This document shows, piece by piece, positions 53,638 through 64,000 of a stretch of DNA of 64,000 nt. The stretch spans positions 22,534,480-22,598,479 of the forward strand of contig OY759218.1 in NCBI GenBank assembly GCA_963662175.1. Reading direction: 5' to 3'. Both the position numbers and the translations under genes were made by a program. How positions within the stretch are numbered: the first letter of the stretch is position 1; each line of letters opens with the position of its first letter. Under the pieces are notes generated by a model. The model was not told where the DNA came from. It ran no database searches and was given only the letters and a program-made list of their open reading frames with translations. The stretch is from Aradus depressus. Its lineage: Eukaryota > Arthropoda > Insecta > Hemiptera > Aradidae.

Positions 53638-54096
53638 TTGTAGCTTAGTGCAATCAGAACGTAGCGTTGTAATGAATGGATTGACAACAAACTTCATATG
53701 TATATTCAAAGCCCTATAAGGACAACACTTGAAGGGTTACGTTGAAAAACGATCATAGTCCATTTTTGGTCAAAAATGAGTTATTAGTGCCATATTGTAG
53801 CTTAGTACAATCAGAACGTAGCGTTGTAATGAATGGATTGACAACAAACTTCATATGTATATTCAAAGCCCTATAAGGACAACACTTTAAGGGTTACGTT
53901 GAAAAACGATCATAGTCCATTTTTTTCAAAAATGAGTTATTAGTGCCATATTGTAGCTTGATACAATCAGAACGTAGCGTTGTAATGAATGGATTGACAA
54001 CTAACTTCATATGTATATTCAAAGCCCTATAAGGACAACACTTGAAGGGTTGAAAAACGATCATAGTCCATTTTTGGTCAAAATTGAGTTATTAGA
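53638..54096. repeat. three tandem copies of a ~156-bp unit
   Basis: GTAGCTTAGT.CAATCAGAACG starts at 53640, 53797 and 53953. The unit contains R4-like text (ATGAATGGATTGACAACAAAC). Confidence 0.92.
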
Positions 54097-54290
54097 CCAG
54101 AACCTGGTTTCGACGCAACAGCGTCATCAGTGGTTCATCTATCACAGAATAACAAAATACACAAATAATAAAAAGTATAAATAACCCTTAAAGCATCAGG
54201 GTACAGAGAAGATAACAATTATAAAATTTAATTACCCCACCCAAACAGCACAGCGGTTAGAAGACAACTGGCATAGCTCTAAGGGGTGGG
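54097..54290 (-). mobile_element. PLE family F 3' end, copy 2
   Basis: Matches 41615-41720. The ribozyme (54097-54137) has lost three bases between the core and stem II, and its palindrome reads AACCAGGTT, so it is probably dead. Confidence 0.65.
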
Positions 54291-55284
54291 GATAGGCAGG
54301 TTCACTCACTCTCTCAACATGCAAAAACCATTCATTCTAATATACAAAAACTAAAACAAGTCTGTACATAATAGTAACATAACATTTTTTTTTTCACCAT
54401 ACTGCCAAAAAAATGTTTGTTATAAAATAATAAATAAAAAAAAAATGTTAATAAATAAATACAATGTTAAAAATATTATCACATACTTGAAATAAAATAC
54501 ACATAATAAATATCTTTATAAAAACCAGCCAAAACATTATGAAGTTGTATTCATTCTATTGGCAGTTATTAGAGTTTTTGTGTTAAGTCTCCTCCCTAAT
54601 CCCCTTTTCCCTTCTGTCGATTTGGCTGAAAAACAATGCATGACGTCGTTAGAGGGTTCTGGATCCACATATAAGCATTCGTGTATATACATTAAATCAT
54701 TCCGAGTTATCGTGTTCACACACACAGACAGACTTTTTTTTTTTCATTTTTGGAATCAGGAATTCGGAAAACATGAAATTCCTTGAAAACTCCGCATCGA
54801 ATTTCTGACCGATTACAGTATGCATACATTTTGCAAATTGTATATTAGTATTTGTGAGCCTTTACCATTCAAACTGTTTTTCTTGTTTCGACCCCGAAAA
54901 TTTGATTTTGTGAATAAATTAGAAGAAATTAAACTAATGTTGATATTTTTTTTGAACCAACACAATAATAGTGATATCGCGTGGAAGAACGGAATTGAAA
55001 TTAATTGTATTTTGTTGGTTTTTTTATTGGATTTTTTTTTTTTTTTTCCTCATTACATTGTACTACTTTCAGGCCCGCCCGAAGGGAAGAATAGACGAAA
55101 ATGTGTGAAAATCTAAAAACTAAATAGAAAAATCTTCCAAACTATTCGAAGTATGTAATCGGTCAAAAATTGTTGATTATTCAACGGAATTTCATGTTTT
55201 CCGACTTCCAAATTTCAAGTAAGAAAAAATATATGTCTATATGTGTGGGTGTATCTGTGAACGCGATAAATCCCGAAAGAATGA
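54291..55284 (+). repeat. dispersed repeat R4 fragments, no gene
   Basis: 54550-54720 and 54770-54815 carry R4 text (TTCTATTGGCAGTTATTAGAG, 'GAAATTCCTTGAAAACTCCGC'). 55160-55290 has another piece. No supported exon. Confidence 0.5.
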
Positions 55285-55294
55285 ATGTATCGAC

Positions 55295-55883
55295 GAAATG
55301 CCTTCAGGCACTGGAGTCGCTGACGGACCAAAATAGAGTGGAGTTGAGATGGGTGCCAGGGCATCAGGGGTTTGAGGGCAATGAAAGGGCTAATCAACTG
55401 GCCCGGTCAGGAGCTGACAGAGAATCTATAGGACCGGAACCCTTCTGCGGGATCTCTAAGAGCACTGCAAGGGAGGCAATAAATGGTTGGCTGACCAGGA
55501 ATCACATCCAGTTCTGGAGAGGGGTCCCAAAGCAAAGACACTCAAAACTCTTTGTGGCGGAACCCTCAGAAAAAAGGAGCCGAGAACTCGTGAATATGAG
55601 CAGAATGGATCTAAGAGCTATGACAGGGCTGATTACAGGACAATATTGGCATCGCTAGAAGCCCTCTGTGCAGGAAATGTGACGAGGAAAATGAGACTCC
55701 GGTCCATTATCTAAGCCATTGCGGGGCAATAGAAAGCAGAAGAATTTACTGTTTCGGGTCTACCTCAACGGAACCGAAGCGGAAGGAACCTGCAGAAGAA
55801 TCCTAGACTTTATTAGAGATACAGGGCTGCTGTAGGAACCAACACGCACAGGGCACACAATCAGCCCTCGGAAAAAAAAAAAA
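55295..55883 (+). mobile_element. 5'-truncated LINE (RNase H-bearing) with 10-bp target duplication
   Basis: ATGTATCGAC at 55285-55294 is repeated at 55884-55893 after a poly-A tail (about 13 A). The target is an R4 repeat. Length 589 bp. The clean tail and duplication indicate target-primed insertion. Confidence 0.9.
55297..55793 (+). pseudogene. LINE ORF2: RNase H end and C-terminal zinc knuckle
   Basis: From the insertion point: CLQALESLTDQNRVELRWVP, GHQGFEGNERANQLARSGA (the 'WVPGHxG..GNExAxxLA' motif of RNase H domain strand 5/helix with the catalytic-site His and Asn region), GISKSTAREAINGWLTRN, RMDLRAMTGLITGQ. A frame disruption near 55640 follows, then ARSPLCRKCDEENETPVHYL and SHC, a C-x2-C...H-x3-C knuckle. 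RNase H plus knuckle is typical of I/Loa-type LINEs. Non-functional. Confidence 0.85.
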
Positions 55884-55893
55884 ATGTATCGAC

Positions 55894-56170
55894 ACGAAAT
55901 TTTTTATGGGAATCCAGAACCCTCTAACGACAACAACAAGGATTTTTCAGGCAAATCGATCAAAGTAAAGGAAGGGAAAAGGGGGGACTCGACTCCATTA
56001 CTGCCGATGTAATGAATCTATCGACATGAAATTTCATATTTGAAGTCAAAATCCAATAAAGACATAAGCTGTCATATTGTCAGCGATATCGACGGATGGG
56101 AAAAGGGGCTTCAGGGAAGGGGGCTCAATTCAAAAACCTTAATAACTGCCGATGTACTGAATTTATCTAT
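55894..56170 (+). repeat. dispersed repeat R4 copies
   Basis: Two R4 units in tandem (ACCTCTAACGACAACA-type, 'ACTGCCGATGTAATGAATC', 'ACTGCCGATGTACTGAATT'). Confidence 0.65.
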
Positions 56171-56171
56171 T

Positions 56172-58040
56172 GGCGATTCTCTGTAAACTCGTAAACGGCT
56201 GTCCGGACCGAGTTTAAAAAAATAATAAAGCATAGAAATATAATTATGCCTCTTAATTTAAATTAAACGCTGAACTTTATAGTGCTATTATATTTATAAG
56301 GATAACAATTTTTCTTAAAAATATTGAAGCCCTAAAAACACAGTCCCCTGGCTGTCCCATTTCACGGATTCCCACTTTAGGATAATATTTTTAAAAAAAC
56401 TATGAACAATTAAATAAATTTTGCAGTTCATATCTAAAAATAGAATAATTAATTTATATTTATGTCATAAAACAAGGTGTAGTTTCTTATTTTTTAAATG
56501 TAATAATGTCATGTTAATGTTGTCCAAGTTTTCTTAGACAGTCCCCTGTCAAAAATTTAAACCTAAAATAGAAAAAATCTGTTATGTTTACAAATGTTGT
56601 TTAGAGTGAAATAAAACGTAACCAGTGTGAAGTTAGTAACACTGTCGAGAACGGCGTCAGGCCGCCTTTTTATCTAGTGTCCGAGCGCAATTTGTGGTGT
56701 GAGTACGCGTGTTGGTCGTTGCGACATACAGTCCCCTAGTAAGTGATTTTAATAATGTTAATTAGATTAAATATTTATATAAATTGTCTATAAGTCTGTG
56801 ATTTGTGTCCAAATTTGTCGGTAGCTTCGTATCGAATCATGTTTCAATAGTTTTGTAAATATTTTGAAATTAAACCAAAATACACAGTCCCCTGCCTGGC
56901 ATGTGATGTATAAAATACACACATTAAAATATTAAGTTAAAAACATGAAACAATTAATGGTGTAGTGAAGAAGTCGAGGCCTAGCGTTGGCGGCGAGCTG
57001 TGTAAAAATTATTTGATGATTTTTTAGGCTTAAGAAGTGGTGAACTGAATTTAAGTGTTTTGTTGGTGCTATTGATCCAAAAAGAAGATACTTTTACTCG
57101 TTTATATGTAATGATTGCTGCCCAGAATTATATAACTAAAATTTTAAACAAAATGCCCAAAATATAAAACAAAAAGATTGAATTAGTTTAAGAATTTAGC
57201 ACCTAACAGTCCCCTGTCGCGATTTATCAGAAAAACTAAAATAACTTTAAAAATACATATAAATTCAATTGGCCCTCTTGTGTACTAAAAGTAACAGTTA
57301 CTTTCCTAAGCAATACCAACTATTATATTTTTACGAAAATTCTAAAAAAATATGCCAGGACAGAGTTTGTATGGGCCATTTTATTTAGGCGTATGTTTCA
57401 ATATTATATATTAATTAGATTAAATATTTATATAAATTGTCTATAAGTCTGTGATTTGTGTCCAAATTTGTCGGTAGCTTCGTATCAAATCATGTCTCAA
57501 TAGTTTTGTAAATATTTTGAAATAAAACCAAAATATACAGCCCCCTGCCTGGCTTGTGATGTATAAAATACACACATTAAAATATTAAGTTAAAAACATG
57601 AAACAATTAATGGTGTAGTGAAGAAGTCGAGGCCTAGCGATGTAAAAATTACAGTGGTGATTTTTTAGGCTTAAAGAAGTGGTGAACTGAATTTAAGTGA
57701 TTTGTTGGTGCTATTGATCCAAAAAAGAAGGTACTTTTACTCGTTTATATGTAATGATTGCTGCCCAGAATTATATAACTAAAATTTTAAACAAAATGCC
57801 CAAAATATAAAACAAAAAGATTGAATTAGTTTAAGAATTTAGCACCTAACAGTCCCCTGTCGCGATTTATCAGAAAATCTAAAATAACTTTAAAAATACA
57901 TATAAATTCGATTGGCCCTCTTGTGTACTAAAAGCAACAGTTACTTTCCTAAGCAATACTATTATATTTTTACGAAAATTCTAAAAAAATATGCCAGAAC
58001 AGAGTTTGTATGGGCCATTACGAGTTTACAGAGAATCGCC
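56172..58040. mobile_element. 1.87-kb unclassified TIR element
   Basis: Perfect 23-bp TIRs starting GGCGATTCTCTGTAAACTCG. TCTAT directly flanks both ends (with one extra T at the left), a likely 5-bp target duplication in an R4 repeat. No ORF. The interior contains a ~640-650-bp direct duplication (56757-57380 and 57410-58016) and seven CAGTCCCCTG-type boxes at 56341, 56539, 56729, 56885, 57207, 57538 and 57850. I cannot place it in a known superfamily. Confidence 0.85.
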
Positions 58041-58762
58041 TCTATACAAAATTGAGTATGAGGTATCCCCTATCGAAGTCAACGGAGGGGGAGCAAAAAG
58101 TGAAGTTCTGGGGAAGAACATTGCCGGTGATTCACCAAAATCATTTTTCTGTTGTTTTGTTACTTTTGCATTGTGTCGCGATGAAACCAGAGAAGGGAAA
58201 CTTTAAAATTATTCAACCTTCTATTGAGTAGGATTTAGGCAACTCAGCATAAGAAAAAATAACAGGGAAAAAGAAATATAAGACTTTTCAAGGAACAGAA
58301 CAAAGTTTCTATTGAATTTCAAAGAGGCCATATTGTCTACCAGTCTTATCACAAGAGGCAGGCAAATTGCACCATTTTCATTTTATTACAACTAACGAAG
58401 TAACAAAAGTTTTTTGAAAAAGCACAGACTCATCTATCGGTGTCAAAAAAAAAAAAGTCATTCACTTCCCCAGAACGAATTAATCAATCATTTAAATCAA
58501 TCAAAACCAGTAGACCGTTTGTGCTAATGTTCAACAGTTGACTTACATAGGGGCTACTGAATCCTCATGTTAAATTGTGTGTCGATAAATTCATTATATC
58601 GGCAGATATTCAGGTTTTTTATATTGAGACTCCCTCTAATTCCCCCCCCCCCCCCCCCCCCCCCCCTGGCGATTCTGCTGAAAATTAGAAAGTGTCGTGC
58701 TATGGGGGTAACAACCAGTTTTAAGTTTCATATACATTTAGTATAAGTTTTCAATATTGGTA
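58041..58762 (+). repeat. R4 and other dispersed repeats
   Basis: Continuation of the R4 target, 'GCCGGTGATTCACC' at 58122, an R4 copy at 58500-58700 with a poly-C tract (58646-58667). The short frame at 57991-58206 crosses the TIR element boundary and is not a gene. Confidence 0.5.
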
Positions 58763-58905
58763 ATTGAGGCAATTAAGGTATTTATATTTTAAACAATATT
58801 TTCTTTATTTCATTTCAGACGTTTCAACACTCTAGTCATTACCAATTCTAAAAAACAAAATTCTAAATGCAGAATGATATATAAAATTACTATTCCAATC
58901 ATGTA

Positions 58906-59254
58906 GGTTAGGTTTTATGACTCATGCCCGGGCTTTAACTACGAGGTCATATCGCCTACTACCAGAGCGCTCTTTCGTCACTCTGGTGGACATGAGCCCG
59001 ACTCTACTGTGGGAGTCCTAAATGCCTACCCTAAATTTTTATTCACCTATGGTAGGGGTCTTTAACGAGTACCTGACATCGTACAGACTCGGGACCATCC
59101 CTTGACGTCCCATCCGAAGGACGGCATGCTTAAGTTTATTTTACCTCCCAGATAAAATAAACTAAGGGCCTCGGTCGGGTTACGAAACCACGTTCTTGAG
59201 CTCAGAAGACAAGCACGCATACCACTGAGCTACCGGCGCGCCGCGGCGCCCTCG
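58906..59254 (-). mobile_element. full-length tRNA-derived SINE, 349 bp
   Basis: Flanked by the 9-bp duplication AATCATGTA (58897-58905 and 59255-59263). Minus orientation: a GC-rich tip, GCGCCGGTAGCTCAGTGG (A box), GGTTTCGTAACCCGACC-type B box, GGCCCTTAGTTTATTTTATC, GATGTCAGGTACTCGTTAAA, GAGTCGGGCTCATGTCCACC, AGAGCGCTCTGGTAGTAGG, tail CATGAGTCATAAAACCTAACC-like. An RNA polymerase III-type head on an unrelated body. The B box here has a change (GTAAC for GAAAC). Confidence 0.88.
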
Positions 59255-59282
59255 AATCATGTATTATATAACATTAATTTTT

Positions 59283-59331
59283 GTCAAATTTTCTAATAAT
59301 TCACATATGTCAATTATTAGAAAATTTGACG
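59283..59331. repeat. 48-bp hairpin
   Basis: GTCAAATTTTCTAATAATT and its complement flank a short CACATATGTC centre, lying in the right part of the family-H fold-back. Confidence 0.85.
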
Positions 59332-59485
59332 ACAATTATTTACATGATTGAAATAGTAATTTTATATATCATTCTGTATTTAGAATTTTGTTTTTTAGAA
59401 TTGGTAATGACTAGAGTGTCGAAACGTCTGAAATGAAATAAAGAAAATATTGTTTAAAATATAAATACCTTGATTGCCTCAATTA

Positions 59486-60290
59486 TCAATGTTGAAATAT
59501 TACATAAGTAAGGTACATTAAATTCAACTTGATATTTAGTATAAGGTGTAATCGTGCGAAAATCCAAGACCAACACATTTTCAATGAATGTGCATACGTG
59601 AATGGAACTTCGTGAAAGTTTGAACTAAATAACGATTGTAACAATGAACCTGAAATTTGAAATGAAAGTATCACATGTGCTAGCAAAGATCTGATCAGAT
59701 ATTGGCAGAACTCATTTAAAAATGATGACCAATTTACTTCAGGGGCAGTACATTTTACAAAATATTACTTAAATTTAGGACTAAATCAAAAATCTTTTCA
59801 AATAAACGAAATCAAATGCACATTTTAGATTAAATATGATTTTTCGACCGTCCTAAAATAATGTTTTGAAAATCATTATTTTTACATTGCTAATATGTCA
59901 AAGAATATAAAATAAATGTCCCTAGGAAATATTTCAAATTAATGTTTAAATTGTAACGCATAGAAACTAATTTACAAATAACTTTCATATTGGTAGTTAT
60001 TTTTTATTAAAAAGAATAAAAGAAATAAAGAAAAAATAAATAAATTTCAAACTGGTATTACTGGGTATAAGAAAGACACTCTTAGAATGACGCTGTACGG
60101 TATAAGAAAGTCCTGTCATGGCCACATATCACATATTTTCTTCTTATTGAAATGAAATTATATTGGGATTAAGGGGGCTTAATAAGGACATCCCAATAAC
60201 TGAAGGTGTAATGAACGTTTTATAAGTAACTCCACAACCCCATAAGAAGGATACCAATAAATTTTCAGCTAAATCGGCCAAAGGGTGGCG
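59486..60290 (+). repeat. R1 copy and unassigned AT-rich sequence
   Basis: 59545-59830 is related to R1 (AATCGTGCGAAAATCCAAGA, AATCAAAAATCTTTTCAAAT). No gene. Confidence 0.5.
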
Positions 60291-60294
60291 GGAA

Positions 60295-60775
60295 AATCTC
60301 AAATACTCACCCCTTTTATCGCCAATAATATAATCCTCCAGTCTCTGTGTATACGTACTTACTCTCTCAAAAACTGTATATTTTATTTTATAAAACTTTT
60401 TATTTTATTTTTGTTCATATATTAACAATTGTTATCTTTAATTCATTTCATATATGCATTCAATCAACACATACTACTTCAAATTTTTTATTTTTAAGAT
60501 CCCAATTTGAGCCGAAATGTCATTTTTTATGGTTATACATATTTCAAATATTAACTGTACAGAAGGGATAGGAAAACCCCGTAGGGGCTGAAAAAGGATA
60601 CCTACCTACCGTTTGGATTGTCAACTACCTAGTTGAACGTCAATTTAGTACCTATTTGTTGAGTCGTGGCTGAAGATGGTAGCAATACCGAAAGTACTCC
60701 CTCCCATATTATATATTATTTGTGAAATAGACAATATTTTTTAAAAAACATTCGTTTTCTTTATTTTTAACTACT
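60295..60775 (+). mobile_element. PLE-A 3' region
   Basis: CACCCCTTTTATCGCCAATA, TACGTACTTACTCTCTCAAA, AACTGTACAGAAGGGATAGG, ribozyme, AATAGACAATATTTT, ACATTCGTTTTCTTTATTTT. Best 3' end of this family in the window. Confidence 0.75.
60667..60702 (+). ncRNA. hammerhead-ribozyme motif (PLE-A)
   Basis: TGG, CTGAAGA (60670-60676), U (60677), GGTA-GCAA-TACC (60678-60689, GNRA loop), GAAA (60690-60693), AGTACT (60693-60698), C (60699), CCT. Core intact. Stem I pairs only two bases here. Confidence 0.7.
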
Positions 60776-63700
60776 GAGAGACTCAATGATTTTCAAGCAA
60801 ATATGTAGAATCAACTGGGTTTAGAGGGAGAGCATTATTAGATCGATAATTTGCGTTGGGGGAGTACTTTTCTGGACATGAAATTCCGGTGAAAAATCAA
60901 CATCGAAGTTTTAAGCAATTAAATTACTCCTCCTATACAAATATCTGGGAAAGTAAAAACAATAATCATCAATTTTCTCTTGATAAATCAAGAATAAATT
61001 CTTGGGTTAGTTGAGATGAGTGAAGGAAAGTCAGTATTGGTGGTGTGGACAAGCTCAGTAAAGTTGTCAGATTTAGAGAGTCAGCACGTACGTAGGGTTG
61101 TCCGAAAAGTGGAGTTCGATTTTTGTGGAGCCCTCCGGGGCTAGTGGCCTCATCAAAGTCTGACACTTCCGGTCCCCCAAGAGAGGGTCATTCTCTTTAT
61201 AGCCGGCGTTCGGAACAAGAATCTACCCCGGAGGCACATACGGGTTACATGCTCAAAAAAGTCGCTAGCACTCCAGAAATGGGGAAAAGTCGAAATTGAG
61301 GGTCTTTTAAGTCTCCAACTGGTATTTATCGAAAACTCACTACATGCAAAATTAACAAAATTGAGATGGCAGTGGTTATTTTTGTAATTTTTTGAGCTGA
61401 ATTCAAATATGGCGTTGGTTAGAATCAAAAGTCACCATATCCTAGGTTTGATGGGCCTAGAAGTTGAGGGTTGGAGTCAGAACTAACAATATTGTAGTGG
61501 ATAATGTTAGTTCTGACACGATGCGTCTTTTAACCAATCAAAAAGCAGTATTTGCAAGCATAACCTGCTCAAAGAGGTTATCGTTTATTTTTTATTTTGT
61601 GCTGTATTTTTTTTTGCAGTTTTTATTTTAAATAAAATTTTATTATTACCTATGCTTTATGTTACAATTATTCTAACAATAAATTTACATTGCATTTGAA
61701 AATGTTGAATGGTTTTGATTTATTTATACATGTTTGAGAAAGTTGGGAACAAAACTAACGTTATCCGATGTTGTGGGAATCAAAACTCACATTATCCAAA
61801 CATTGGTTTCAATACTAACATTATCCAAAATTTTACTCCTTTTATTTTTATAACGCTATATAAAAATTCGTTTTTTCTGTATGTATTTCATTTTAAAGTG
61901 CTAACAGGATGTAAAAAAAAAACCATTTGCGAAGCAAATTGTAATCGAGAGCGGTTTTTGACAAATTCCCAAAATTTTGATTTTTGAATATTGTGAGTGT
62001 TGATTCTGGTTGACTCATATACAAAATAGAGTGTGATGTAAATAATTACAGACATAAAAAAACCAATTATTATTATTTGTATAAAAAGAGCTGTTAGGAG
62101 TTGAGAAGTAAATTAATGATTTTCCACGCTTCCGAAATAGATTCTTCATCCAATGCATATTTCAAAATTAAAAAATTAAAAATCTGTGTAGACAGGAATT
62201 TAATTCTACAAATACAGGACTTTTGTGATGAGTCATAGATGTGTGGGCATAAAAAGTCAAAACTATACACGAGGCTTTGACTGAAGTGTCGCTTGGGTTG
62301 TCAGGGGAAACAAGAATATTTCGTTACCGCTGCCACTGTGAATTTTTCGCGTTGGTCTGAGGAGGCGTGATGAAGATAAGTATATTATCTTTGAGTCAGT
62401 ATAAAAAAAAAAATATATAATAATAATAATAATAAAAAGAAAGTACATTATTTTTGATGAATTGGAGCCGGGTGTGGTGCAACACTAAGAATAGGCAATC
62501 TGAAGGTGTGTGGATGTGAACACTTCTTTTGGGCTTATGAATAAATGAAGGGGAATAAGAGAAAGCGAGGAACAACTTGAGGGAAATTATTTATTTTTGA
62601 TATTTCCACAGAGAGGGAAGAGCAAACAGAAGTTAAATTATTTAGTGCAACACGCTTGTGGAAACCTGATCAAGCCCCTAATAAAAACATTCTTTTAAAA
62701 AAGATTCGAAAAAAAAAAGTATCAGGAAAAGAATAAAAGAAAAGAGCAAACTCTCAAGACGTTTTTCGAAGAGCAAATTGAAAAATTCCAGATTGATCAT
62801 ATTATTAAAGTTTCACGGAGTTGAACTCATGAAACTTTTTAAAAACTTTTTTCAAAGAAATCTCGAGATGGCAAACGTAGAACAACAAGCTGAAAGACAT
62901 TTTAGAGAAGAAAAAAAAATGAACAATGTGAAGTTTCACTAAGCTATTGCGTTCTGAAAAAATGAAAAAAAAGTAATCTACTCAGTTGTATTGACTGAAT
63001 TTTGTTTTTGTACACATTAATTTAAGAATCTTGTGCTAAGTTGTATAATTGCACTTCGTGCTTCTTAGGTTTCTAGCCCATTGACGCAGTAGCAGTACGG
63101 AACTGTTTCCGCGCTGACATGTCTGAAGGAGTATGTCCACTGGAGCAGCATAGGAACCTTACCACACGCAGCATATATCCCGTGTCTAGTGTTGAACATT
63201 TAGCATAGGTGCTCCTTTTGATAAAGAAATTCAAAAATTTAGTGAAATTTACTTTCTCTTTAATTTAATCTTATATTGGGCATATATGTATAAATAAATA
63301 AAAAGCACTTTTGTGCATCTACTTCACTGTTATTTTCACTCCTACATGGTTCACTTCTCTCAATCAGACTGGTTCACAATATACGGTCTTAAATAGTAAA
63401 TTCATTTATTACCTACATTAAATTCAATTTAATAAAGTTTGATCATTTTTTTTATTAAAAAATTAACATTACTTTATACATTTAATTACAGCTTCTCGTT
63501 TTATATCCTATTTTTTTTTTTGTCAGTTGCATAAGCATGATTTCAAGGGGCAACCAAAGATATATATACCTATATGTATCAGAAAGAAAAAAAGGTGTGC
63601 ATATGCGTGAGGCACTGTTTCCCGTAAAATTGGCATTTGAATGAAATGAGAGTAACCAGAAAGTTAACTTGTGGGGGCGTTGCCTTTCCCATTCCTAAAT

Positions 63701-64000
63701 TTTCTGCAAAAGATGTCGACGATCCTATTGAACATACGTGAACTTACAAGATTTAATTACCTTCAGGGCAAAATTATTTGCAAAATGACTACAGTCGTTT
63801 TTTATATGAACTTTTGTTTCTACGATTTTTTGCCTTCTGACGACATAATCATTTTTTTCATCACGTTATTATTGTCTTTCCACACTTTTGAGATCGAGTC
63901 TTAATCCAATACATTTTTCAGCATTTAAAACAAGAAATCTAATCAATTTTTAGAATAAATGTGTCTTATTTCTGACCGATTACAAAAATTCCCCTATACT
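60776..64000. other. no supported gene
   Basis: Includes a dispersed 'GAAATTCCGGTGAAAAATCA' block (60882), an inverted repeat GTCAGAACTAACA / TGTTAGTTCTGAC at 61476-61517, 'TATCCAAA' direct repeats around 61750-61830, and, at the right edge, 'TTTCTGACCGATTACA' (63970), the start of another dispersed repeat. 61030-61230 is less AT-rich but has no recognised frame. Confidence 0.45.

Larger units (their letters stand above)
58763..59485. mobile_element. PLE-like fold-back (family H), interrupted by a SINE
   Basis: Arms 58763-58905 and 59347-59485 are inverted copies (AAGGTATTTATATTTTAAAC, CAGACGTTTC.ACACTCTAGT, CATTCTG.ATTTAGAATTTTG). Near the arms' outer thirds lies GGTAATGACTAGAGTGTCGAAACGTC, which keeps GAAACGTC of PLE-G but lacks CUGANGA, so the ribozyme is doubtful. 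Confidence 0.7.

Noticed and set aside
57991..58231. 71-73-codon plus-strand frames
   Set aside because: They cross the right end of the TIR element into an R4 repeat.
59395..59435. Hammerhead ribozyme in family H
   Set aside because: GAAACGTC is present, but CUGANGA is missing in both arms. At most a decayed relic.

Overview
This is a 64-kb stretch of AT-rich, repeat-choked eukaryotic DNA, most likely from an arthropod and probably an insect. A hemipteran would fit the repeat families, but that is a guess. There are no operons, no ribosome-binding sites and no convincing complete host gene. Almost everything identifiable is a transposable element, a fragment of one, or a tandem array.

Layout. 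1-2.7 kb: C-terminal end of a LINE ORF2, a 320-bp dispersed 'head' repeat, and a Penelope-like element (PLE) remnant interrupted by a short Helitron. 2.7-8.3 kb: MITEs, an 800-bp PLE fold-back and a 5'-truncated LINE. 9-12.8 kb: a PIF/Harbinger remnant, two internally deleted pogo/Tigger elements with perfect terminal repeats and TA duplications, and a tRNA-derived SINE. 13.4-15.5 kb: a possible acidic host exon and a 1.1-kb MITE carrying a 12-copy hairpin minisatellite. 17.6-23.7 kb: a complete but internally deleted gypsy-type LTR retrotransposon on the minus strand, inserted in a (TA)n tract. 25-27 kb: two more Harbinger remnants. 30-33.6 kb: a truncated LINE, a PLE with a GIY-YIG endonuclease, and a hAT remnant. 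33.9-39.4 kb: one dispersed repeat family expanded by 244-bp tandem repeats and a 1.8-kb array of 18-bp units. 40-46 kb: SINEs, LINE 3' ends and PLE fold-backs. 47.8-54.1 kb: tandem duplications of dispersed repeats, an unknown transposon-like ORF and another PLE. 55.3-59.5 kb: an RNase H-bearing LINE end, an unclassified terminal-inverted-repeat (TIR) element and a SINE nested in a PLE fold-back. 60-64 kb: one more PLE 3' end, then mostly unrecognised sequence.

The most interesting theme is a set of hammerhead-ribozyme motifs at PLE ends. At least six PLE families have CUGANGA, then one extra U, then a stem-II hairpin, then GAAA, then a short perfectly palindromic 'stem III', with a complementary stem I outside. 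The palindrome differs between families (ACCGGU, AACCGGUU, AGCCGGCU, AGUACU, ACGU) but stays palindromic. That is what dimer-forming ribozymes would need. Several lie in inverted pairs inside fold-back elements.

Three small regions (13.4, 29.6 and 51.6 kb) look weakly like host or unknown exons and deserve a homology search.
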